From: CAYJLF01 sp964371055
Lineage (GTDB): Bacteria; Eisenbacteria; RBG-16-71-46; CAIMUX01
Assembly: GCA_964371055.1 (NCBI GenBank)
Contig: CAYJLF010000003.1
Span: 1-64,000 of the forward strand
Reading direction: 5' to 3'
Length of the DNA stretch: 64,000 bases
Made by a program: the position numbers and the translations under genes. Positions within the stretch are counted from its first letter, which is position 1. Each line of letters begins with the position of its first letter. Under the pieces are notes generated by a model. It did not search any database and was not told where the DNA came from. It worked only from the letters and a program-made list of their open reading frames with translations. Shown here piece by piece: positions 1 to 8,049 of this stretch.

Positions 1-4
1 GGGT

Positions 5-622
5 GTGGTGGAAGCGCGGCAGCGGTTGGAGGCGTTGGCCCGCGAGTTCCCCGAAGCAGCGACCAACTTCGCATCAGCAAGCATGGTGTTGTTCAAGAAG
101 GAAGACCCCGCTCAGGCCCTCCGAGTTGCGGAGGCTGTTCCAGCAGAGAAATGGATTAGGCTGATGCACGTGACTGCTGCCTGGTGCTGCTACCGCCTCC
201 AGTCTGCGGAAAGGATGTCGAAACATTTTGATGCGATCCTCGGAGAGTTGAACGAGCAATCATCTCCAGGCGATGTTCGAGAAGCCGCAGAGATAGCACT
301 CGGATGCAGCAACCCAGAAAAGGCCCTCGGAATCCTAGCTTCCTTCGGACAGACCAGAGGCGAAGACCGTTGGCCTGCAATTGACGCATTGATATCGGCC
401 GGTGCGTATGCCCTGCAACAATCCAAAGCTGAGTTGAAACAAAGCTTAACCAAGTTACTTCTCCAGCAAGAACTTCATTCCCGTTGGAACTGCACAGAGC
501 TAAAACTCTTTGCCGGAGCCTTGGCGGACGGTCCGGCTAAAACGGCACTCTCGCTCGGCATTCAGTTCTATGAGAAGAATCTTAGTTCTGAAGAACTGAA
601 CAAGGCTATCGCGGCACTGTAG
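5..622 (+). CDS. Helical-repeat protein, C-terminal part (partial)
   Basis: About 205 residues are visible. The frame is open to the left edge, so the GTG at 5 is probably not the true start and the gene continues upstream. The sequence is rich in Ala and Leu helices with spacing like TPR or ARM repeats (PAQALRVAEAVPAEKW, NPEKALGILASFGQ), which suggests a solenoid scaffold. I see no catalytic motif. The gene is noticeably less GC-rich than the backbone genes at the right of the window. It is followed by the attC at 688, so it is the end of a cassette. The 142 nt between the stop and the attC boundary region hold nothing I recognise. Function unknown. Confidence 0.6.
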   Translation: MVEARQRLEALAREFPEAATNFASASMVLFKKEDPAQALRVAEAVPAEKWIRLMHVTAAWCCYRLQSAERMSKHFDAILGELNEQSSPGDVREAAEIALGCSNPEKALGILASFGQTRGEDRWPAIDALISAGAYALQQSKAELKQSLTKLLLQQELHSRWNCTELKLFAGALADGPAKTALSLGIQFYEKNLSSEELNKAIAAL

Positions 623-687
623 CTCAGCCAAGGACTTCCGTCGATTCGAGACGTTGGTGACCAAACACAAGACAACGTTGAGCGACG

Positions 688-751
688 GGCTAACAACCGG
701 TTGCAGCGGACGGTCCGCTGCGCGGCCCGCCGCTGAACCGGAGCGTTAGCC
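688..751 (+). other. attC site (beta class)
   Basis: Opens GGCTAAC and closes GTTAGCC. The arms AACCGGTTGCAGCGG and CCGCCGCTGAACCGG pair around a GC-rich centre. Confidence 0.9.
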
Positions 752-764
752 ATGGTGGAGTAAT

Positions 765-1841
765 GTGGAGACAGTAGTCTACATCCTTGGCGCTGGATTC
801 TCAGCTCCGTTGGGAATACCGGTCATGGCTGACTTCCTGGTCCGGGCGAAGGACCTGTACTTCGGCGATCGCTCCGGTCTAAGCCATTTCGGTCCAGTCC
901 TCGAGAAGATCCAGCGCCTGCACATCGCGAAGGGTTACTTCCGATCCGACCTTCAGAACATCGAAGAGATACTGTCGATTCTTGAGATGGACCGAGTGCT
1001 CGATGATACGCTTGGGCATTCCGAGTTCCAGCAGTTCATCACCGACGTCATCAGCAGATACACACCTGCGATAGGACCGCGGGTGCAGAGCTTTCCCAGC
1101 AATTGGCAGGACTTCGTCTTTGCACCCGCCAGTTGGCGTCAGTTTGGGGCCTTTGCCGCTGCGCTCCTGGGGGTCAAATTCGAAAACAGGGAGAACCGTG
1201 GAGTCCTACTGCCGGAGGTTACGGCTGTGGCCAACCGGCCGATGGCCTACTCCGTAATCACGCTCAACTACGATCGGGTCCTCGAATCTGTGGCTGAGTT
1301 CATTTCGACCTCCTATCCTTGCAACAGCGCGTTCGGATTCTCTCGTGGCGACTCAGCACTCCCCACTCTTCCAGTTGGATCAGTGGCTCTTGCCAAGCTG
1401 CACGGAGGACTCGGAGACTCCCGCCTGGTTCCGCCAACCTGGAACAAGCACGTCCACGAGGCGATCGTCCCAGATTGGCAATTGGCTCTACGGCTCCTGC
1501 GGCACGCCAACCACATCAGGGTCATCGGCTACTCGCTACCGGACACCGACGCGTACGTTCGGTACCTGCTGAAGGCCTCCGTCATCCACGCTGAGCATCT
1601 AAAGACCCTTCACGTGATCTGCCTGGACCCAGATCGGTCTGTGAGACGTCGCTACGAGGAGTTCGTTGACTTCAAGTTCTTCAGGTTTGTCGACGCCAGA
1701 ACTGAGGACTACCTGGGCGCGATTGAGAAGCACGCGCCAGTCCGCAGTCGACCAAGCCCGGATTCAATCGAGTTTGCTACACTTGAGAGGGGGCACACGG
1801 CATTTATCAATGAACACGCCAAACAAACTGGGGCTAACTAA
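765..1841 (+). CDS. SIR2-like NAD+-binding protein, candidate anti-phage effector
   Basis: This 358-residue protein has a SIR2-fold NAD pocket. GAGFS at residues 9-13 is the dinucleotide-binding loop, TLNYD near residue 168 corresponds to the TxNxD motif, KLHGG near 214 holds the usual catalytic-type His, and GYSLPDTD near 254 is the C-terminal SIR2 signature. Members without the deacetylase zinc finger, as here, act in phage defence by hydrolysing NAD+ (as in ThsA, DSR and SIR2-APAZ). No second domain such as SLOG or APAZ is obvious. The start is a GTG four bases after GGTGGAG. The TAA stop lies inside the following attC, so this is a complete single-gene cassette. The defence role is inferred from family and context. 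Confidence 0.8.
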   Translation: METVVYILGAGFSAPLGIPVMADFLVRAKDLYFGDRSGLSHFGPVLEKIQRLHIAKGYFRSDLQNIEEILSILEMDRVLDDTLGHSEFQQFITDVISRYTPAIGPRVQSFPSNWQDFVFAPASWRQFGAFAAALLGVKFENRENRGVLLPEVTAVANRPMAYSVITLNYDRVLESVAEFISTSYPCNSAFGFSRGDSALPTLPVGSVALAKLHGGLGDSRLVPPTWNKHVHEAIVPDWQLALRLLRHANHIRVIGYSLPDTDAYVRYLLKASVIHAEHLKTLHVICLDPDRSVRRRYEEFVDFKFFRFVDARTEDYLGAIEKHAPVRSRPSPDSIEFATLERGHTAFINEHAKQTGAN

Positions 1842-1891
1842 CCACTGCAGCTGGCGGCGCTGCGCGCCGCAGCTGAGTGGCGTCGTTGGGC
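1832..1891 (+). other. attC site (theta class)
   Basis: GGCTAAC to GTTGGGC. Arms ACTGCAGCTGGC and GCAGCTGAGT. The stop codon of the SIR2 gene lies in its left box. Confidence 0.85.
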
Positions 1892-2582
1892 GTTGACCGC
1901 TGCGAAGGACTGAGGGTGGGGGGCTGCCGCCGCGGGCGTGGTTACCGAGACCCGGCGAAGCGGTGAACGCGGCGGGGTGCCGCGGCCTCGCTGCGTGACT
2001 TCGGTGTGGGCTTTCGTGGGGTACCGCGAGTGGATCCCGTAGGACGAAGTCCGATGGACTGGTCTGGGTATCTCGATAGCAGCGGCCTGCGCTGCGATCT
2101 GTCTCCGGGGCGCGGCCACCGATCCCGGTATGAACGGCCGCCTTCGCGGTCTATCACCCGGGCATGGCCGCGGATCCTGGTCCCAACGGCCTCCGTTGCA
2201 GTCTATCGCCGGGCGGGGCCAGGGATCCCGGTCCGAGCGGCCGTTTCTCACGGCGGTCGCAGGAGGCCTCGCGAGGTCTGCGTGGCGCCGAAGCGAAGAT
2301 CGCGGTCCATCCTCGCCGTCCGCGGTCGGCGTTGGTCCGGTCTTCGACTTGCCGGGTGCGGTAGGCGCTGGTAGACTCCGTGGTGCTCGAGATGATCGTG
2401 GTGGGGCGTAGAGGAGACGACGTGGCCGTGGAACGGGTCATGGGGGCTGCCGGAGCGTTGCGGAATCGCACTGAGCGTGCGGTGGTGCCCGAAGCGATCG
2501 CCGGAAACTGGCGGCGAAGCCAGGCGACCCGGAACGTTGCTCCGGAGAGCTCTCCACGTCCGAGGTCAAGTCGACCGCTTTC
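1892..2582 (+). other. ORF-poor cassette A1 with 52-bp tandem repeats
   Basis: This 690-base cassette body has no convincing gene. From about 2067 to 2260 it holds roughly four diverged tandem units. ATC/ATCC landmarks fall at 2070, 2122, 2174 and 2225, giving periods of 52, 52 and 51 bases. Because 52 is not a multiple of three, a protein repeat is unlikely. A block at about 2330-2582 is well conserved with cassette A2 (13076-13820). It contains a GTG at 2422 preceded by GAGGAGA, whose frame (about 98 codons) runs through the attC. The A1/A2 differences there change many residues, so coding is doubtful. The cassette may encode an RNA or act as a DNA element. Confidence 0.65.
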
Positions 2583-2698
2583 GCCCAACAACCGCTTGCA
2601 CCAGCCGCCCGCTACTGTCACGCCGCTTGAGGCAAGCGGCGCGCCAACCCGGCCGGAAGCCGGCCGGACGCGGGCGCAGGTGAAGCGCGTCGTTAGCT
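2583..2698 (+). other. attC site (gamma class, 116 bp)
   Basis: GCCCAAC to GTTAGCT. Long site with arms TTGCACCAGC and GGTGAAGC and inner palindromes GCCGCTTGAGGCAAGCGGC and CCGGCCGGAAGCCGGCCGG. Confidence 0.85.
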
Positions 2699-3079
2699 GC
2701 GAAGCAGTCAGATAGGGTTCGGACGTGGTGTTGGCAGGGTGGCCGGTTGGGGGGGGTGAACGGGGGTGACGGAAGGTTCAGCGACAGGGGAAGGGGCGCG
2801 GGCCGTGCGAGTGCCGCCGCGTTGCCGAGCGACGCTGACGCGGTGGACTTCGGCGCGGTCTCTTGGAGCCGTCCGCCGGCTCTGGCGAGGAACGAAGTGA
2901 ACGCTGGGACCTGGGGCGCACTTTGCGAGAGCCCTTCGCTCGAGCGGTCGGCAACGCGGCCGGCGAGAGTTCGGGGGCGCGACTCGTGCGGCCCGCGCCT
3001 GTGGGCGGCCGCCTGGCGCCTTGGATCGACCGTCGCGGCTGTTGCCGGCGCTCGTGGGGGCGAGATCGAGGGACAGAGG
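2699..3079 (+). other. ORF-poor cassette B1
   Basis: The body begins TTAGCTGCGAAGCAGTCAG and is near-identical to cassette B2 (25156-25533). A TTG-initiated frame of 112 codons (2747-3085) is open in both copies, with one in-frame 3-base indel. However, most substitutions I can align alter the residue, and the minus strand is equally open, as expected for very GC-rich DNA. I therefore do not call a gene here. No other feature was recognised. Confidence 0.6.
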
Positions 3080-3178
3080 TGCTAACCACGCACTGCAGCA
3101 GCCGGCCGTCGCGCAGATCGGTACGGACGACGGAACATCCGGTGAGCGCGCCGTCCGCTGCTGACTGCGGCGTTAGCC
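3080..3178 (+). other. attC site (zeta class, 99 bp)
   Basis: TGCTAAC to GTTAGCC. Arms GCACTGCAGCAGCCGGC and GTCCGCTGCTGACTGC. Confidence 0.85.
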
Positions 3179-3202
3179 TTCGCAGGTCGAGGTAGCTACG
3201 GC

Positions 3203-3961
3203 ATGTCCACTCGATTTGGGAAACGGAGCGACCTGGGGCGTCACTCGCGCCCATTCCGATGGCTGGACGACAGCCTACGTGACTTGCGCTCTGATCTGGA
3301 GGCCGTTGACTCCTCCCTCGAGGCACTGGAGCTCCTGCTTGCATCTTCCGATGGCAAGCTAGTTCCGGACGCTGTCCACAATCGCAGATTCGTGACCATG
3401 CTGACGCAACTATCGCCATCGGAGAGGACAAGTAGATTCAATCGGCTTCGAAGGCATAACCACGAACACGTCCTCCATGTACTGTATGCCCACTACGTCG
3501 AGTACCTTCGTCGTCTGCTCCAGAGCCTGTACCAACACGCACCCCTGCAGGTCGCCGGCAAGGTCCCTGGCAAGGTCACCTATCACGACCTCATTCGCAT
3601 GGGCACGTTCGATTCCGTGGAACAGCATATCGTTGATTCGGTCTTCCGTTCTCTGCAATCCGATCGTCCTGGCAAGCTTCTGGAGCGCATTGTGGACCAT
3701 ACTGGCATTGTCGTCGACGACACACTCCGGGAAGCTGCCGCGCTGGCACTGGACACGCGACATCTCTTGGTTCACAACGCCGGTCGCGTCGACGCGGACT
3801 TCGTGCGGCGCCATGGGACCAGGATGCCCTACACCGTGGAGGACGGTTCCCGGCTTCCGTTGAGCAAGGGGTACGCCAGGAAAGCAATAGGTTCTGTCTA
3901 CGAGCTACTGCGGGATGTCGACACTCGTCTCGTAGAGGCCAAGTATGTGTCGACCGAGTAG
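3203..3961 (+). CDS. HEPN-domain protein, putative ribonuclease
   Basis: This is a 252-residue helical protein ending in a HEPN-type domain. The segment RHLLVHNAGRVDADFV carries the RX4-6H catalytic motif (R186, H191), followed by the usual N-x-G-x-V/F extension seen in RiboL-PSP/MAE_28990-like HEPNs. These are typically metal-independent RNases in toxin or defence modules, and some are inactive partners. The N-terminal half is coiled and charged with no known fold. It is the only gene of its cassette, between attC sites at 3080-3178 and 3980-4041. No partner nucleotidyltransferase (MNT) is present. Confidence 0.65.
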   Translation: MSTRFGKRSDLGRHSRPFRWLDDSLRDLRSDLEAVDSSLEALELLLASSDGKLVPDAVHNRRFVTMLTQLSPSERTSRFNRLRRHNHEHVLHVLYAHYVEYLRRLLQSLYQHAPLQVAGKVPGKVTYHDLIRMGTFDSVEQHIVDSVFRSLQSDRPGKLLERIVDHTGIVVDDTLREAAALALDTRHLLVHNAGRVDADFVRRHGTRMPYTVEDGSRLPLSKGYARKAIGSVYELLRDVDTRLVEAKYVSTE

Positions 3962-3979
3962 CGGCTCGACACTCTTGTG

Positions 3980-4041
3980 GGCTAACCAGGGCGTGCACCT
4001 GTCAGCCGCTTCGCGTCTGCAGGTGACGCCCAGCGTTAGGA
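3980..4041 (+). other. attC site (alpha class, 62 bp)
   Basis: GGCTAAC to GTTAGGA. Arms GGGCGTGCACCTG and CAGGTGACGCCC around a CTTCG loop region. Confidence 0.9.
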
Positions 4042-4060
4042 CTACAGGCTGAGGTAATTG

Positions 4061-4789
4061 ATGGCGAAATCTACGGCGAGCGTCGGTTCCCCGCCTGCGG
4101 AACCACAGCACCCGCGCGTCAAGAAGGCACACCTTATCCTTACGCGTGCCCACGATGCCGCGAGAGCTCTTCTCAAGGCCTTTGACGATTCTCGGGGGGC
4201 CAGACGTGCGACCGGAGGCCAGACTACCGACGAGGAGCAAGATCTGCTCCGCGCAATGCTGGTGTTCGCTGGTGCCGGCCTAGACTCAATGTGCAAGCAG
4301 CTCGTTCGCGATTGCCTGCCCGTTCTGGCCAAGACGAGCAAACCCGCGAGAGGCGGCCTGGCAAAGTTCATCGCGCGGCGACTACGGGATGAGTTGCTGT
4401 CGGCTCCGGCATCGGGCAAGTCGTACGACGTCTTGGCGTCAGCACTCGCTTCTGGATCCCCCCAGGCGGCTTATATCGGTGCATATGTGGAGGAATTGAC
4501 CGGTGGCAGCCTTCAATCCGCGCGAGAGCTTAGTGCGGTTGTGGCCGCTCTCGGGCTTGAGACCAAAGAGCTAGGCGTCGACCTCCCTAGCCTTGGCCGG
4601 GTGTTTCACGACCGGAATCGAATCGTTCACGAGATGGACATCGACTTCTCACAGAAGCAGCGCCGGCGGTATCCCCGGCGTCGCGGCGACATGATAGGGA
4701 GCACGAACTTGCTCCTGTCCGTCGGGGCCGCAATGTTGGCGGCCGCGGACGCGAGGCTCAGGCAGGAGGCGAGCAAGGATGTGGCCTAA
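4061..4789 (+). CDS. HEPN-domain protein, putative ribonuclease
   Basis: The 242-residue protein starts at the ATG after GAGG. An upstream in-frame TTG at 4058 is less likely. It is all-helical, with RNRIVHEMDID near the C-terminus giving an RX4H motif (R185, H190), typical of HEPN RNases. It differs from the neighbouring HEPN protein at 3203 outside the motif, so this is not a recent duplication. The stop lies inside the next attC. The two adjacent HEPN cassettes were probably acquired separately. The RNase role is inferred from the motif. Confidence 0.6.
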   Translation: MAKSTASVGSPPAEPQHPRVKKAHLILTRAHDAARALLKAFDDSRGARRATGGQTTDEEQDLLRAMLVFAGAGLDSMCKQLVRDCLPVLAKTSKPARGGLAKFIARRLRDELLSAPASGKSYDVLASALASGSPQAAYIGAYVEELTGGSLQSARELSAVVAALGLETKELGVDLPSLGRVFHDRNRIVHEMDIDFSQKQRRRYPRRRGDMIGSTNLLLSVGAAMLAAADARLRQEASKDVA

Positions 4790-4845
4790 CTACGGCGTGC
4801 ACCTGGCGGCCGGGGGCCGGCCGCAGGTGACGCCTGGCGTTAGAT
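4784..4845 (+). other. attC site (alpha class)
   Basis: GCCTAAC to GTTAGAT. Arms GGCGTGCACCTGGCGGCC and GGCCGCAGGTGACGCC. Overlaps the stop of the HEPN gene. Confidence 0.9.
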
Positions 4846-4880
4846 GTTCGTAGCCCGCGCACTTGACAAAGGGAGGAGTC

Positions 4881-5585
4881 ATGACGGTTCGAATCGGGAC
4901 AATCTGCTGTGTTCTCGCACTAGTCGTAGGATGTGCCGCGGTCAGTCAGCAGATTCGAGGCCAGTCCGACTTACCGGAGAGTGAGCGACAGCAACTCGCA
5001 GCGCAGTACATCGGCAAGACCGTGTGGCTCAAGATGCCGGTCTACAAGGGGAAGGCAGCGGAGGAGTTCGCGCACGCCGTGGTCCCGCAGGCTGCGCCGA
5101 GGACAAAGGCATACGATGTGGAACTTGCGGCGTGGGAACCTGTGGTGGTCAAGGAGCTGCTCTTCGGGGAGGGGCTTATGAACTCCATGACCGTGATTGA
5201 CGCTCAAGGCAAGGTGCATCCGGGTGCTATCCAGATCCGAGTACCCACGTACACGGCGATGGCGCGGTCTCAACCGGACCACACGGCCCGCGTCCGCCGC
5301 GACTATGAGTACGCAATCGCGCGAGCGCTGTCCACGGTAGACCGGCAGGCTTACGTTCGGATGCTCACCGACCGGTACGGAGCCGAGACCGCGGCGGCCA
5401 TCGACGACCAGTTGGTCATCCTCGGAATGCCGGCGGAAGCTGTTATCGAGAGCTGGGGCAGGCCGGGAGACATCAATCGCACGATCACCGCGGGAGTGAC
5501 CTCGGAGCAGTGGGTCTACGGCGCACTACCGAACCAGCGCCTCGTCTACCTGGAGAACGGAGTTGTCACAGGACTTCAGGACTGA
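4881..5585 (+). CDS. Lipoprotein with BamE/SmpA-like C-terminus
   Basis: The 234-residue protein starts at an ATG five bases after GGGAGGAG. The N-terminus is a lipoprotein signal with a VVGC lipobox (Cys about residue 17), predicting a lipid-anchored envelope protein. The C-terminal 55 residues (VILGMPAEAVIESWGRP, EQWVYG, VYLENGVVTGLQ) match the BamE/SmpA/OmlA-type fold: a G-M-x-x-x-x-V helix, a G-x-P turn, then paired strands. The middle region is unknown. It is a single-gene cassette. Function beyond envelope location cannot be assigned. Confidence 0.65.
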   Translation: MTVRIGTICCVLALVVGCAAVSQQIRGQSDLPESERQQLAAQYIGKTVWLKMPVYKGKAAEEFAHAVVPQAAPRTKAYDVELAAWEPVVVKELLFGEGLMNSMTVIDAQGKVHPGAIQIRVPTYTAMARSQPDHTARVRRDYEYAIARALSTVDRQAYVRMLTDRYGAETAAAIDDQLVILGMPAEAVIESWGRPGDINRTITAGVTSEQWVYGALPNQRLVYLENGVVTGLQD

Positions 5586-5600
5586 GAGGTCCGTGTGGAC

Positions 5601-5662
5601 ATCTAACACGGGCGTGCACCTGTCGCGCGCTTCGCGCCCGCAGGTGACGCCCAACGTTGGAA
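5601..5662 (+). other. attC site (alpha class)
   Basis: ATCTAAC to GTTGGAA. Arms GGGCGTGCACCTG and CAGGTGACGCCC. Confidence 0.9.
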
Positions 5663-5675
5663 GCGTGAGGATGCC

Positions 5676-6557
5676 GTGACTAATACTAAGGTCTTCCTCC
5701 TTTCGGTCACGCACTCCCGGGCCAGGGCTGTGTTTCCGCTCATCGACCAGGCTCTGTCGTCCCTCGGTGTAACCCTGATCTCCGTGGGTGAGGACCCAGC
5801 CGCCGGGGCCTCGTTCTATGGAAACGTCCGGGCCGCAATAGACGGTGCCGATGTCATCATCTGTGACCTGTCCATGACGGACCACCTTGTGCTACATAAC
5901 CTCGGCTATGCGTTCGGACTGAAGAAGCCGGTAGTTCTGATCGCAGCTACTGGGGCCTACCTGCCCTTGGACCTGCGCTCGTTCGCAGTCATTCGGTATG
6001 AGCTCGACAGCAGACAGGAGCCCAACCCGTTCCTGGACACAATCGGGACGGCCATCGGCGCAGCCATTGCCAACCCGGCCGTGTACTCCGGCGAGGTGTC
6101 CACATCCGAACCGACCAGACAAGTCTTCATCAGCTATAGCCATGCCGACGCCGCGTTTCTCCGTCGACTCCTCGTACATCTGCGCCCTCTGGAGAGGAGT
6201 GGCGCTATCGATCTATGGGCCGACACGAAGCTCACGGCGGGTGGCCAGTGGAAGGCAGAACTGCAGCGGGCGGTGAAGCGTGCCCGGGTGGCCGTACTTC
6301 TGATAAGTGCGGACTTTCTCGCATCCGACTTCATTGCGGAGAACGAACCGCCACCTCTGCTCCTACGTGCAGCGACGGACGGCACCCTGATTATTCCGGT
6401 CGTTCTCACGCCGTGCCGATTCCTTCGAGAGCCCGGCCTAGCCCGGTTCCAGGCGATCAACGACCCGTCGAGGCCCCTGATCACCTTGGGGCCAGGGGGT
6501 CAGGAGGAAGTCTATGATTCGGTCGCGAGAGTTGTCGAAGACGCGGTGAACGCGTGA
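5676..6557 (+). CDS. Nucleoside-deoxyribosyltransferase-like domain fused to TIR domain
   Basis: This 293-residue protein has two Rossmann-like domains. Residues about 1-130 resemble nucleoside 2-deoxyribosyltransferase-like or predicted nucleotide-binding domains (the NVRAAIDGADVIICDL helix-strand and YAFGLKKPVVLI). Residues about 148-290 are a TIR domain: VFISYSHAD, DLWADTKLTAGGQWKAEL, then VAVLLISADFLASDFI with acidic residues in the expected catalytic helix. Bacterial TIR domains cleave NAD+ or make cyclic ADP-ribose signals in Thoeris, CBASS and related systems. The start is a GTG six bases after GAGG. It is the sole gene of its cassette. The defence role is inference. Confidence 0.75.
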   Translation: MTNTKVFLLSVTHSRARAVFPLIDQALSSLGVTLISVGEDPAAGASFYGNVRAAIDGADVIICDLSMTDHLVLHNLGYAFGLKKPVVLIAATGAYLPLDLRSFAVIRYELDSRQEPNPFLDTIGTAIGAAIANPAVYSGEVSTSEPTRQVFISYSHADAAFLRRLLVHLRPLERSGAIDLWADTKLTAGGQWKAELQRAVKRARVAVLLISADFLASDFIAENEPPPLLLRAATDGTLIIPVVLTPCRFLREPGLARFQAINDPSRPLITLGPGGQEEVYDSVARVVEDAVNA

Positions 6558-6567
6558 ACACGGAACC

Positions 6568-6665
6568 TTCCAACAACTGGTTGCAGCGGTTGGCCGGCGC
6601 CCGGAACTGCCGTGGCTTGGGTTGGTCGGTGGGGGCACCGGCCACCGCTGAACCATGCGTTGGGT
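6568..6665 (+). other. attC site (beta class, 98 bp)
   Basis: TTCCAAC to GTTGGGT. Arms AACTGGTTGCAGCGGTTGGCCG and CGGCCACCGCTGAACCA with a long central extension. Confidence 0.85.
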
Positions 6666-6702
6666 GGACGACGGATATGCGTCCTACACAAAGGGGTGTG
6701 GC

Positions 6703-7416
6703 ATGACTTTCTTCGCTCGCTGCAGGGCGCTTCCGGTCTTGCTGTGTTTCCCGGCCCTCGTCGCCTATGCAACTTACGGCCTTGCGAAGACAGTCGCCGA
6801 GCCCCTTCCCGTTCATCAGGATGGTACTTTCGATCAGGCCAGCCGTGCCGGATGTGTTGGACCGCATCTCCCGCCCTTTCTCGTCAATCACGATGGCACG
6901 TTCGAGCATGGGTACCACTGGCTTTGTCAAGACGGCGAGATCGGCGCATTCGCGGAGGGCTTCCGGGGCCCGGGGATCGTATGCGGCGTTCAATTCTCGC
7001 TCTGTTGTCCCTGGTGGATCCTAACCGACTCGGTGACCGTGTTCGTCTGGGATGCGGAAGATGGCCATCCCGGCGATGTCCTTGCCATGGTAGCCAGTAC
7101 GACCGAGAACTACACCAATTGTCAGGATACTGCCCCGCCGGACGCGACCGAGATCTATGCCGAGGTGGGAGAGGAGTTCTTCGTCGGCACCTTGCAGCAC
7201 TCCTGGGATTTTCCACTCCGCGTCTTGGCCGATCTCGACGGCCCGGGCACGGGCGATCAGTCCTGGGTCCACCTACCCGATGTCGGATGGCGGCAAGCCA
7301 ATGATCTATGCGCAGACAGCGTGCACGCACTGTCGATTGGCGTGTCCATGGAGGCCACTCCGTCGCCTTCGACACGAACCACTTGGGGCGCCGTCAAGAA
7401 CCGGTTCAGAGAGTGA
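6703..7416 (+). CDS. Secreted protein with C-terminal WGxxKxxFR motif
   Basis: The 237-residue protein starts at the ATG six bases after AAGGGG. It has a Sec signal peptide (MTFFARCRALPVLLCFPALVAYA) and a Cys-rich, beta-looking body of unknown fold. It ends in a low-complexity Ser/Thr/Pro linker and TTWGAVKNRFRE. The same terminal pattern occurs in the exported proteins at 34901-35470 and 35679-37067, suggesting a sorting or anchoring tag. It is a single-gene cassette; function unknown. Confidence 0.7.
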   Translation: MTFFARCRALPVLLCFPALVAYATYGLAKTVAEPLPVHQDGTFDQASRAGCVGPHLPPFLVNHDGTFEHGYHWLCQDGEIGAFAEGFRGPGIVCGVQFSLCCPWWILTDSVTVFVWDAEDGHPGDVLAMVASTTENYTNCQDTAPPDATEIYAEVGEEFFVGTLQHSWDFPLRVLADLDGPGTGDQSWVHLPDVGWRQANDLCADSVHALSIGVSMEATPSPSTRTTWGAVKNRFRE

Positions 7417-7440
7417 GCCTATGAAGCCAAAATGGTTGCC

Positions 7441-7502
7441 ACCCAACCAGGGCGTGCACCTGGCAGGCACTTCGCGCCTGCAGGTGACGCCCGACGTTAT
7501 CT
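7441..7502 (+). other. attC site (alpha class)
   Basis: ACCCAAC to GTTATCT. Arms GGGCGTGCACCTG and CAGGTGACGCCC. Confidence 0.9.
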
Positions 7503-7513
7503 GGAGGGCTGAC

Positions 7514-7963
7514 GTGACAAAGTGGGTTCTGCTGGCCTCTGTTCTGGCGCTCGGCGCAGTGCATCTTTCCTGTGCTGACGACGATCCTTGTACTGGCCTG
7601 TCTGGGGGCACGTCGGATCGCTGCGAATACGTCACCGACTTCGACGAACCACCCGTGCCAATCAGTATCCGACCGCCCACATACCCCGAAGAAGCGCGTC
7701 GCCGAGAAGTTGAGGGCACGGTTCATGTCCTCGTCGGAGTCGGCACTGACAGCCTTCCGTGCGGAGTGCGAATTGCGTCTTCCGACTCCCCGTTGCTTGA
7801 CCAGGCGTCGCTTGACGCAGGTCTTCACAGCAAGTGGGTTCCCGCGCGACGTCGTGGCCAGGTAGTAGCCGTGGAGGTAGATGTTCCGATTCGTTTCTCG
7901 CTGAACAGGAATTGGTCGGGCGACGTGCTGCTGTCACCTGAGGTGCCTCGTGCGACCAGATAA
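7514..7963 (+). CDS. TonB C-terminal-domain lipoprotein
   Basis: The 149-residue protein starts with a GTG after GGAGGG. The N-terminus has a signal ending in LSC, a likely lipobox at Cys20. Residues about 52-135 match the energy-transducer TonB C-terminal domain: PPTYPEEARRREVEGTVHV, a GVRIASSDSPLLDQASLDA helix region, WVPARRRGQVV, then VPIRFSL. There is no N-terminal transmembrane anchor with a Pro-rich spacer as in TonB itself, so this is a short lipid-anchored TonB-box-like protein rather than a working TonB. Single-gene cassette. Confidence 0.75.
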   Translation: MTKWVLLASVLALGAVHLSCADDDPCTGLSGGTSDRCEYVTDFDEPPVPISIRPPTYPEEARRREVEGTVHVLVGVGTDSLPCGVRIASSDSPLLDQASLDAGLHSKWVPARRRGQVVAVEVDVPIRFSLNRNWSGDVLLSPEVPRATR

Positions 7964-8025
7964 CAAGCCGTTGGAGCGGCCCGGGTCCACTCCGTGTCCC
8001 CGGCCGCTCAACGGCAACGTTAGTC
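7958..8025 (+). other. attC site (eta class)
   Basis: AGATAAC to GTTAGTC. Arms GCCGTTGGAGCGGCCCGGG and CCCCGGCCGCTCAACGGC. Confidence 0.85.
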
Positions 8026-8049
8026 GAATGCCGGCTGGTGAGGCCTGAC

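Noticed and set aside
2067..2260. 52-bp repeats considered as a CRISPR array
   Set aside because: Units are contiguous and diverged throughout, with no constant repeat plus unique spacer pattern and no cas genes.
2747..3085. 112-codon frame of cassette B1, also open in B2
   Set aside because: Most differences between copies change residues and the opposite strand is equally open, so coding is not supported. Reported as an ORF-poor cassette instead.
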